Source: Orychophragmus violaceus
Taxonomy: Eukaryota; Streptophyta; Magnoliopsida; Brassicales; Brassicaceae
Direction: 5' to 3'
Length of the DNA: 64,000 bases
Assembly: GCA_030180135.1 (NCBI GenBank)
Contig: CM058229.1
Span: 40,637,522 to 40,701,521 of the forward strand
The position numbers and the translations under genes were made by a program. The number at the start of each line of letters is the position of its first letter. Position 1 is the first letter of the stretch. Shown one piece after another: positions 55,466 to 64,000 of the stretch. Under the pieces are notes generated by a model, which was given only the letters and a program-made list of their open reading frames with translations, was not told the origin of the DNA and made no database searches.

Positions 55466-56713
55466 TTTTTTGAAGAGCTCTCCTTGCGTGACACAGTACC
55501 TTGCGCTCTGCGTCTTGAGTTTCCATGCTTCCCATTTGTCCTCGGGGACTTCGTCGTTTGTTATGTATTGAATGATCGGAGTTCTCCAATCTTCATCATT
55601 GTTAGGCTCAGGCCCTTGACTAGTGGATGCAGCTTGGATTGGTCCATCGGGAACGTTCGCGACGTACACGGCATTTCTTGGGTCAAGATCATCATCGATC
55701 TCGATGATGTCGCGACTAGTGTCTTTGGGATGTTCCTTGTGTTCGACGTCCACCTTTCTGGTGGGCTCTTCCTCTTTCAAGGATAGAGCTTTTAGGACTA
55801 TGTCGATACTTGGTTTTTCGATCCCCTCAACTGGTATGATCCTTTTGAGGTTAGGATCTGATGTCGATGCTAACGCGGCTATCGGCTGCGGTGTTTCCCC
55901 TCGAGGGATCCATGTTAGATCAAAGAATTCGATCTGTTCGGCGAGCGTATGGACTACCCGTAGGAACCCTTTCATTCGTTCGTATTTTGCCTCGTAGTCG
56001 CCATGATATTGGCTCGTGACTAATTGGGAATCGCTGAAGGAGTCTACTTCTCGGGCCCCTATCGCTATTGCTAGTCTGAGCCCAGCTATCAACGCTTCGT
56101 ATTCTTCTTCGTTAGTTGATGCGGCGAAGCCCAGTCTGAATGACTGTTCTAATACTTCGCCCGTGGGGGAGACCAGTTTTAATCCAACTCCGGATCCTTG
56201 CCTCGAGGAAGCCCCATCGACGTAGAGTTTCCATCTCTTGGCGGAGGTCGGGTCGAGTTCGATGGTCGGGGGGAGTTCAATTATGAAATCGGCCAGCACT
56301 TGCGCTTTTAGGCACGTCCGAGCCTTGTACTCTATGTCATACTCGCTAAGTTCGATAGCCCATTAGACCAGTCGACCTGACTGGCTTGGACTATGAAGGA
56401 TGGTTCTCAGCGGTTGAGGGGTCATTACTATGATTGAGTGCGATTGGAAGTATGGTCAGAGTTTCCGAGCCGATGTGACCAGTGCCAAAGCGAGTTTTTC
56501 CATGTCGGGGTACCTGGTTTCAGCATCGATTAAGGTCTTACTGATGTAATACACCGGCCGTTGTTCGTTTTGTTCTTCATGAACCAGGACTCCACTTATT
56601 CCTGCCGTGGAAACGGCTAGGTAGAGGGGTTCTCCTTCTACTGGTTTTGCCAGTATAGGTGGTTCGCTTAGATAAGACTTGAGCTGGGTGAACGCTTCTT
56701 CGTACTTTTCGTC
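55466..56713 (-). pseudogene. RNase H plus second archaeal-type RNase H of J
   Basis: After the RT come the retroviral-type RNase H remnant (LAVSTAGISGVLVHEE, RPVYYISKTL, with stops near 56455 and 56365) and then an open 55418-56299 frame with the second domain: WKLYVDGASSRQGSGVG, STNEEEYEALIAGLRLA, SDSQLV. This dual arrangement is diagnostic of Tat elements. The last about 100 residues form the linker to integrase. Confidence 0.85.
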
Positions 56714-57749
56714 CTAGAGGAACTTCTTGTTCGCTTTGAGCAAGTGATAGAAGAGTAGATATTTATCAGTCGACCTCGAGATGAAGCGGTTCAAAGCAGC
56801 TATTTTGCCAGTCATGCGCTGGACTTCTCGCGTTGCTCTGGGAGATTTCATCTCTATAAATGTTGCGATCTGTTTGGGGTTTGCTTCGATCCCTCTTTCG
56901 GTTACCAAGTAACCAAGGAATTCTCCTGATGGGACCCCGAATGTGAACTTTGCTGGGTTGAGTTTCATCCCGTATTTATTGAGAATGATAAAGCATTCTT
57001 TTAGCTGGGGGATATGGTCTTCGTACTTGGAAGATTTGACCAACATATCGTCGATGTAGACTTCCATGGTTTTACCCAGGAGTCCTGAAAACATCTTGTT
57101 GACAAGGCGTTGGTAAGTCGCTCCTGCATTTTTTAGTCCGAAGGGCATGACTTTGTAGCAGTACGTGCCTCGATCAGTTATGAAAGAAGTCTTTTCTTGA
57201 TCCTCGGGGTTCATTAGTATTTGATTGTACCCCGAGAAAGCATCCATGAAGGATAGTAGTTGGTGTCCAGCGGTAGTGCGGGAGTGGGAAGCTGTCTTTT
57301 GGACATGCTTTGTTGAGATCTGTGAAATCTACACAGACTCTCCACTTCCCGTTCTTTTTCTTGACCACCACGGGATTCGTAAGCCAGTCGGGGTACTTGA
57401 CTTCTCTGATCGATCCGATTTTCAGTAACCGATCGACCTTGTCGTTGACGGCTTGAGCTCGTTCTGGGCCTTGTTTTCGACGTTTTTGTCTTACCGGTTT
57501 GTAGGTTGGGTCGACATTCAGCTCGTGGCTGGTTACGTCGATGTTGATCCCTTTCATGTCTTCTGAAGACCAAGCAAAAGAGTCGACGTTCTGTTTAAGA
57601 AAAGAGACCAATTCATTTTTGACTAGCTCTGATAGGTCGATTCTGATGCCAACGAGTCTCTCGGGATGAGCATCGTCTATGCAAAATTGGGTCGTGAGGT
57701 CCTTTGGGGGTCCTATTTTACTTGGGTCGTTCGACCTTTTGGTCTGCAT
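56714..57749 (-). pseudogene. Reverse transcriptase of J, two frames
   Basis: First frame (57749-57174): VDRLLKIGSIREVKYPDWL, VVVKKKNGKWRVCVDFTDLN. A shift near 57260 moves to the second frame (57247-56714): MDAFSGYNQILMNPED, MPFGLKNAGATYQRLVNKMF and catalytic YIDDM (about 57049-57063). Ends with a stop at 56714 inside the connection to RNase H. Confidence 0.87.
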
Positions 57750-58347
57750 GGTGGCGAGCTCCTCCTCTTTCCGTAATTGCTATGCGGGGGATTTCTCGAT
57801 GTGCATGTATCCGTTCATGTAGCAATGGCGGGAAATCTTTTGACTTCCGTAAACGGGTTTTACTCCTTTGGGAGTTGGAAATTTTACGCATTAATGGTAG
57901 GTCTATGGTACCGATTTCATGTCGTATATCCATGGTCGACCTAGAATTGCGTTGTAGGGAGCTGGTCGATCTACAACGACGAACTCTGTCATTCTTCGAA
58001 CTCCTCCAGCTATTACTGGGGAGAAGACAGTATGTTGTTTCGCCAGCGAACCCTACCAATGGTGTTTTTTTCTCGACGATCTCGGAGTCGTTGAACTCCA
58101 TCTTTTTGAACGCATCGTAAAAGAGGACATCCACCGAACTCCCTGTGTCGATCATTATCCTCGAGAGTTCGACATCTCCCACTACTAGACAAATGAGGAG
58201 AGCGTTGTCGTGTGGTTTGTCGAGATTGCTTGTCTCGCTCTCGTGGAAAGTGATTTCGTGTTCTGAACCTAACATTGGGATTTTTCCCCTTTGTCGGTCT
58301 CGACTCTTCTTTGAAGAGCTTTGATTGAATTTACAAAGTCTCGGCAT
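57718..58347 (-). pseudogene. Aspartic protease of J
   Basis: MIDTGSSVDVLFYDAFKKM provides the catalytic DTG (about 58140-58150), preceded by HDNALLICLVVGDVELSR and followed by TPLVGFAGE. The frame then shifts near 58010, leaving an Arg/Ser-rich out-of-frame tail. Confidence 0.82.
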
Positions 58348-58487
58348 AGCTTGGAGCCACCGAAGATGAATTTGACTCGTTTAGGGGATATGGCCCGTAC
58401 ACCCCCCCCCCCTGCAGAGACGAGGGAGATTTATCCGTGAGCGTAAACTCTTGACGGGAGCCGGAGGTGGAGATAACGTCGAACTGC

Positions 58488-60518
58488 CTAGGGTGCCGCA
58501 CAAGCTGAGCTCACCGAGAATGACCTCGACTCGCTTTCGCGACCCCTGAGGGAGTGTTTCGGGAGATTTCGGCTCCTTTGACTGTTATCGCTTGTTCTGA
58601 GAAGACTTTTTGGTGTTTGACTCTTTGGTATGCTTACTTTCCTTTTTGTCAGATGGAGTTTCCACCTCGACTTCTGATTCTTGTTTGTTTTCGGACTCTC
58701 TCTTTTGAGCCTCGACTTTAGCTCGAGTATAGCACTCTTCAGTCGAATGTCCTCTTTTGTTGTGAAAATCACAGAATTTTTCCTTGTCGAACTCGAATTT
58801 CTTCGAGCTCTTCGAACTCTCGACCGCATTGACGTTTCCTGATTTACATGAATCCTTTTTTGAGTTCGGGTTCTGCGGGCCCGACGGGTTCTTTTCTTTT
58901 CGATGCTTCTCTCTGAGGGCCGTGATTTCGTCCTCGAGGCGAGCAAAGGCCGATGCGCGATAAAGGGTGTCATCGAGTGTTTGAGGTTCGCGGACTGCTA
59001 TTTCCTCGCGGAATCTGGTCGAATACCACTGTCCACGTCTCAGTGCTTCTATAGCTACTTCGTCTCACGGGTTTGCGATTTTGGATTTTATTTCCTTAAA
59101 TCGGTCGATGTACGAGCGAAGTGTCTCGTCAGGTTTCTGAGAGACGCCAAATAGAGCTGCCTCAGTAGTCTTTACCTCGATAAAGATGGAGTATTGTTTG
59201 AAGAAAGCCGTCATGAACTGAGTGAATTTGTCGATAGACCTTTCTTCTAGTCCGGTAAACCATTCTAGGGCGGGGCCCAATAGGTTTTCGGCGAAGAGCC
59301 TGCAGAAAGCCGGCTCTCTTTCCTCATCGGTAAGGTATACCCTTGCCATTGGTAGTCGGAATGCCCTGATATGGGCTTTCGGGTCCGATTTTCCAGAGAA
59401 CTCCGGAAACTTCGTTTTCTTGATCTCCCGGATTCTTGCAAAGGCGATCCGGTATGTGAACGGCGTTTATCGCGTTTCTTCGATCACTCGATCGATGTCA
59501 GGTGCCGCGCTTATTTCCATGTGAACTTTCGAGCTTAGACTGACGAACTGGGCTTTAGCCTGCTCAATGTATTGTCTAAGCATATCGTGTTTGTCGCCTA
59601 CTGTAGGCGCAAACTGGGCTTGTGCCTGGTTGGACGTTTGTTCAGGGAAAATGGGGTCGAGAGGATCGATTGTTGGAATCGATCTTGTCTGGTCGACCTG
59701 TGGCATTTGGAACTGTATCGTATTTGATCTGTTAAGGTGTCCCGAACTCGAGGCGAAAGCAGAGCCTCCTAGTTGCCTCGGCCTGATATTGGAGTTATTC
59801 GGGAAAGGTGGTGGCCCGGGTAATGGTCGGTTTCCCGATCCGGTTGGATCTGTGACCATTGAACTCGAAGTGAATGGATTCGGTATCGCGATAGGGGTCA
59901 TTATAGGGCGGAGGCCGCTACTTGACAAATTAGCGAAATTCCCGACGCTCCGGGGGGAGTACTTATGGGGGTTCGTGGATCACGTGTTGATCAATTCCCC
60001 TGGTTTTGGCTGGCGAGCTCTTCAAGATGGGCGTTAATGCGTCGTTCCTGTTCATCGAGTTGTGTGGCCAGAGAACGGTTCGCGATCTCTTGGGCCCGTG
60101 TGCTTGCCTCGTTGTTTTTCGTTCGATTTACCAATAGGCTTAACATTGAACGGATTTCAGCGAGGTCGTCCGGGCCTTGTCGCTGTGGAGCAGAAGGCAG
60201 TGGCGAATTAGGCCTGGTTATTCCAGATCCACTTCCTGAGACGGGGGCATAAATTAAATCATTTCTCATCCACACCCAGTTTCTGCTTGGATCGTTAGTT
60301 CCTAACAAAACATTTGTCGGAGTCTGGCCCGTTGCGATCGTTTGAGCGACTGAGCCGGCTGGTGCTAAAGTCATGGAGACTAAGGCAGAGCTCGTCAACA
60401 CGCCATCGGTCTGACCCATGATTCTTAACCCGGTGGTATTCTGAGGAATGTTGCCGGCCGTTTGAGGGTGGTCGACTGGTGGTGTGGCGTTGGGAGAGCC
60501 AGATTGGTCGGGATTCAT
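58488..60518 (-). pseudogene. Gag of J, four frame segments
   Basis: Begins MNPDQSGSPNATPPVDHPQ at 60518. Segments 60518-59991, 59928-59467 (Pro/Ser/Gln rich), 59349-59065 (core: ENLLGPALEWFTGLEERSI, FKQYSIFIEV, DETLRSYIDRFKEI) and a last part with the zinc-knuckle-like CDFHNKRGHSTEEC near 58737-58778. A run of eleven G (C on the + strand, 58402-58412) lies between this and the protease. Confidence 0.82.
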
Positions 60519-60571
60519 CTCGATCTATCGGATCTAGGATCTAATTCTTAAAGCAGGAAAACTATAGATAG

Positions 60572-60589
60572 TCCCCACAGTCGGCGCCA
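60572..60589 (-). other. PBS of J
   Basis: Element sense TGGCGCCGACTGTGGGGA, two bases inside the 5' LTR; the form usual for Tat elements. Confidence 0.85.
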
Positions 60590-60591
60590 AA

Positions 60592-61125
60592 TGTGAGATC
60601 TGAGATTCACACCAAGAATTTGTAATCGTGGATTTGGACTTCTGGATAGAAATGGTATAGATTTCCTATGAATCAAAGACTTATTGAGATTGATCGTCGA
60701 GATAGAACAAACACAGTAGAAAAGAGAGTTGAAAGTATGATAATCGAGCTATCTAGTCGAAGTGTTCTGAATTAGGGTTGGAATGTCTTGAATGAATCGC
60801 CACTTCTTCTTTAAATACTCTCGACTTTGATCTTCTTGTTCTGATATTTCGGCCTCGCCGTGCTAACGATTTCCGAGATTTGCGGGGATCAGTTGAACCG
60901 ACGAAGACCAGGTTATTCCATCTCCATGTCGTCTCCTATCGAGCTCGAGCTCGATCGCCTCTCACTTCGGCGTTGATTGGGCCTTGTCAGGATGTCACTT
61001 GTATGGGCCCAACAAAGGATAACGTTCGATCTCTTCGATCTGATTATCGAGCGGGCTCACGATTATGGGCCTTTGTTTTATTTGTTAACGGGCCGGATTT
61101 CTTAGAGGGAAATCCAGTACCAACA
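60592..61125 (-). repeat. 5' LTR of J
   Basis: 534 bp, partner of 50115-50650, with about 27 differences noticed by eye. Confidence 0.92.
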
Positions 61126-61130
61126 GTGAG

Positions 61131-61817
61131 GACCGTTCGTGATCTCTAACCTATTCTATCTCAATATCGGGACATGAGTCCTTGTTTAATAGCGTCTTTC
61201 CTAGATAGTGTAGATCTAGCGGATGATTTGTGTTGATGTGATTGAAAACACTTAGAATCTAGGTTATCACTTAAACTGAAACGTTGATTTTGATTGATGG
61301 CTTGTGACCCGAGTGCTGTGGTTGAGTAGGGTTGTGGCCCGAGTCTGTTGTGGTGGAGTAGGGTTGTGACCGAATGGATGCCGGTTGGTGCTGGTTGTAT
61401 GGGGCGTACTCGCCGGGTCATGGGTATGTGTGGTTGGTTAGGGCCCGAGCGCGCATCTATAGACAAGTAGTTAGTGTGTAGGTTGATTTGGGTGTAACGT
61501 GTTATTAGCTTTGGACTTGTTTCTTGCTATTGTGCTAGTTTAAGATGAGATCGTGGGTTCCGAAAATCTGTCCTTACTGGGTAATTGTGTTTAAAACAAT
61601 TGCTCAGTCTTTTTCCCTTTTCCTCCGTTCTTTTTCCTTGCAGAACAGGTAGTAGGAATACAATTGCTGGTTACGTTGGTGGTTTTGAATGAAAGGAAAC
61701 GTGAACAGGACTCCTGGGACCATGAGACCATGGGAGGACATATCAGCAAACCTTCGGACATAGATGCTTATCCTAACGACGCTGTTTCCGATTTGCCGGG
61801 AATATGTCGTTATAACA
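61131..61817 (+). repeat. K 3' LTR, second piece
   Basis: Resumes after J. The last about 480 bp match the K 5' LTR pieces. Ends ATGTCGTTATAACA directly against the NAC-alpha-like exon. Confidence 0.8.
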
Positions 61818-61943
61818 GGCGTTGAAGCCAGGGACAATTATCTTGTGATGGCTCAAGCAGGTGTCTCTAGGGCTCATGCCATGAAGGCTTTAAAAGCAAG
61901 TTATGGAGATATTGTTTCAGCCATTATGGAACTCGCAACATAG
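61818..61943 (+). pseudogene. Last exon of a NAC-alpha-like gene (UBA domain)
   Basis: 42-codon stretch GVEARDNYLVMAQAGVSR...ALKAS..DIVSAIMELAT then TAG at 61941. This is the C-terminal UBA domain of the alpha subunit of the nascent polypeptide-associated complex, which binds new proteins at the ribosome exit. Plant NAC-alpha genes have an exon beginning with this Gly-Val-Glu segment. The preceding AACAG provides an AG acceptor whose bases come partly from the K LTR end. No other exon is found in the window, so it is a truncated fragment unless the rest lies far away. TYR for the usual acidic/Ile residue (DNYLVM) hints at relaxed constraint. Confidence 0.7.
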
Positions 61944-62880
61944 AGTTGCCGATGCATTTTCCTTTTGTTTATGTTTCACTAGTCCAATTTTCATTCACAT
62001 TTATTCAGTTATGTCAATTCAGCTATATTCAGATTTTCAACCAAGTAATTAGTTACATATTATGTGATTTAACCTTCTAAAGTTAATAAAGAAAAAGCAT
62101 AAATGAGACAAAGCGGATGAGAATTTGTCGGTGGCTCGGAGCTTTTAAGGCTTTGACCAGTATAATCGCCTTGGTCCTTGGATCATTCATCCTGTAAAAG
62201 CTTAAAAATGCTTTTCTTCCCGGTTTTAGACATTTCGATTCGAACTCTTTAAGTTCGGAACTTTTTATGTCCTCTTTATTTATTTGTTGGACATAGGCCT
62301 AAACGTAAAAACCAAGATCGAAGAATATCTAAAACATGATGGATATCCCAACATTTTCTATATTTTTATATCTGAAATTACCTGATTTTTATCAAAACTA
62401 TCCGATTTACCCAAATTTTTTTTCTAAGTTACTTGAATTTTTATCCAAATATCTGAATTATTTAAAATTATCTAAAAAACTGAAGTGAATCGTAATCGAA
62501 TTGAACCAGTTTTTTAGGTATTAGCCAGTTTTCAATTAACCAAAAGCTGAAAAAGTCAAACCAAAATCGATCTAAATTTCGTAAATATCCGAACGATTTC
62601 TATATCTTTATATTCGAAAAAAATGAACTGAACTAAACCAAAAACCTGAACGCCCATCCGTAATTAGAAACATCAACAAACCCAATTGTACATACAAATA
62701 TTATTTTTAATCGGTGTTATTTATTCCTTGTAATAGTATTACATTTTTTAATTATATATTTATATATTAAGCTAACCGATCAATAATCGGTAGATAACCG
62801 GTTATAAGAAATCAAACCATGAAGTAAAATCGAAATTACATATGAACCAGGTAGAATCACAATAAACCAAGAAAAACTGA
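61944..62880. other. Intergenic sequence after the NAC-alpha-like exon
   Basis: The first about 150 bp may be its 3' UTR (TTAATAAAG-like signal near 62086-62094). The rest is AT-rich with many AACCAAA, CCGAA and ATATCCGAA words, common in Brassicaceae noncoding repeats. No gene supported. Confidence 0.5.
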
Positions 62881-63620
62881 TTAGGGTTAATGTCTCCTTT
62901 GGGTATCACCGCCGTCATCGGCGGATCCAAGGAGAGCCGATTCGCTGCACACCTCCGGCTTCGTTCCTGGCGAGCCTAGGGACCAAACTCAGACGCCGTT
63001 CCAGTCACCGGCAGACCTAACCCTCGCGCTTCCTCTCGACGAATCCGATCCTCCGACGGTCTTCCTCTGCCTTAACCGACGATATCCACTTTCACAGTTT
63101 CTCTAGACAGTCTTCCTTCACCGGAAAATCTCGGTCGCTCACAACATGTTTACACTGACTCGCCTCCAAGCCAACTCCACACCGGTCAATCGAATCCGAG
63201 GAAGTCTCACCAAGCCCCTCCTTGAACCCTTCTCGACGAGCGATGCTACCCACCTAGCTCCGGCGGAGACTTCTGCTGCGCTCACAAGACCAGATCTGCA
63301 TTCCTCTCCAGATACGGCGGCTCTAAGGGATGCAGTCGTCCTCCAACCGCTTCCCCGGTTTGTCGTCTTACGTAGCCCCGTCGATTATACGCCTCTCCGT
63401 CCTGGACCGTTTCACCACCGAAACCACCCCTCCACACGTCGCCGGATTGATTTACCGAGACATTTTCATGGACGAAAACCTTATACACGGGTGATTAAGC
63501 TCTCACACGTGGGAGATCTCTCAAGGCATTGGCCGATAACACCGGATAATCGGAGAGATCTCCAAAAAAAAACGCAAAAAAAAAAACTCGGCTTTTAGAG
63601 AGAATAGGAAGAGAGAGAAG
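62881..63620 (+). other. GC-richer segment with a 150-codon ORF
   Basis: Composition changes sharply to C-rich. Contains a perfect stem CCGCCGTCATCGGCGG (62908-62923). Plus-strand frame 63146-63598 starts MFTLTRLQANSTPVNRI and is Pro/Arg/His rich; no family recognised, and the amino acid make-up looks like chance translation of C-rich DNA. Could be a degraded transposon end. Ends at two A-runs near 63566-63591. Confidence 0.35.
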
Positions 63621-64000
63621 ATGCCTCTCAAAGGCCAAAAAATTTCTCGCGTAATAATGGCTTGTGAACAAGCAAACACATAAATTTAATATTCCTGAAT
63701 CTAAACAATAGTTTAACCAACCCAAAAAAAAAAAATTATTCTACAATTTGTGTATATCTATATAAGCTTGGCCTTTTCCTTTTTTAATCAAAGGAAACTA
63801 AAGACTATATATTATTTCATTTAGTCTTTCCCTAAGCTGGCGTCTAACACACAACAAAGCAACTAAATATTTCAGGGTCGAGATAAAATGAATATCAGGA
63901 AGACTCATGGGTCGATATGTAGACAGCTCCAAACAAACAGGATCGTCTCTCTGTTTGAATGCTACTGACCTAAAGAGCTTACGAACTTCGTAGCATCTCA
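63621..64000 (-). other. Right edge, possible minus-strand coding fragment
   Basis: In one minus-strand frame about 60 codons are open from the window edge to about 63815 (containing CYEVRKLFRSVAFKQRDD and LKYLVALLCVRRQL). No ATG start or known motif is visible and the piece is too short to name. The rest is AT-rich. Confidence 0.25.

Larger units (their letters stand above)
50115..61125 (-). mobile_element. Tat-lineage Ty3/gypsy element J with antisense ORF
   Basis: 11,011 bp, TSD GTGAG (50110-50114 and 61126-61130). Minus-strand order: 5' LTR, PBS, gag, protease, RT, RNase H, second RNase H, integrase, then 3.7 kb holding tandem repeats and a + strand (antisense) gene, PPT and 3' LTR. The second archaeal-type RNase H and the antisense ORF are known features of plant Tat elements. 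LTRs differ at about 5 percent of sites by eye; pol has frameshifts and stops. Confidence 0.9.
24394..61817 (+). mobile_element. Decayed Ty3/gypsy element K, host of C and J
   Basis: Oldest recognisable element of the right half. It has a 5'-truncated LTR (24394-24527 plus 47138-47485), a tRNA-Met type PBS, about 2.1 kb of heavily decayed interior, a G9 polypurine tract and a 3' LTR (about 49641-50114 plus 61131-61817). The LTR copies are clearly homologous but diverged. C split the 5' LTR and J the 3' LTR. Confidence 0.78.

Noticed and set aside
54326..60518. J as an intact autonomous element
   Set aside because: Several frameshifts and stops in gag, RT, RNase H and integrase although the LTRs, PBS, PPT and TSD are all in place.
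63146..63598. 150-codon ORF as a host gene
   Set aside because: Pro/Arg/His-rich composition expected from C-rich DNA, no recognisable domain, no neighbouring exon signals that would support it; kept only as a note.

Overview
This is a stretch of plant (dicot, probably Brassicaceae) heterochromatin built almost entirely from LTR retrotransposons inserted into one another. The evidence is the Athila-type Ty3/gypsy Gag and protease, a Tat-type gypsy element with a second RNase H and an antisense extra ORF, Ty1/copia elements primed by initiator tRNA-Met, and a last exon resembling the plant NAC-alpha family. No rRNA gene, tRNA gene, CRISPR array or bacterial feature was seen. The only host-like coding sequence I can name is the 42-codon NAC-alpha-like 3' exon at 61818-61943.

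Layout, with names used here. E (1-5575, +) is a Ty1/copia element entering from the left edge; it sits inside the gag of F (5576-7740, -), an Athila-like gypsy element. 7741-8498 is unassigned. P is a long inverted repeat: left arm 8499-9272, spacer 9273-9855, right arm from 9856. Its right arm is split by G (10451-17066, -, Athila-like, TSD ACTAC) and D (17091-24225, -, copia, TSD CTTGT), and finishes at 24393. Then comes K, a decayed + strand gypsy element. Its truncated 5' LTR (24394-24527 and 47138-47485) is split by C (24528-47132, -, copia, TSD GTTAG). C is split inside its reverse transcriptase by A (27028-42027, +, copia, TSD GCTCC). A is split by B (31771-39565, -, copia, TSD TTGAC). 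The K 3' LTR is split by J (50115-61125, -, Tat-type gypsy, TSD GTGAG). K ends flush against the NAC-alpha-like exon; 61944-64000 is low-copy-looking sequence.

Activity. B and C encode nearly identical full-length copia polyproteins. C is uninterrupted apart from the A insertion, and B has one late stop. Both have LTR pairs differing at only a few positions by eye. A and D keep a recognisable gag but share the same reverse transcriptase deletion and have decayed pol. A nevertheless has near-identical LTRs, so it was probably moved by proteins supplied in trans, with B/C-type elements as candidate helpers (same PBS, same PPT, similar LTR start).

Most notable pattern. A short palindrome family (core TCGATCGA, often TGTGTCGATCGACACA or TGTGTCGATCGATGCA) recurs in unrelated copia and gypsy elements. 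It lies about 65-160 bp upstream of the predicted TATA box in the LTRs of E, D, F and G. It recurs in the leaders of D, F and G, inside the G gag-protease junction and in the G 3' region. The shared architecture points to a common cis-acting module rather than ordinary homology. All divergence figures are counts by eye from the sequence.
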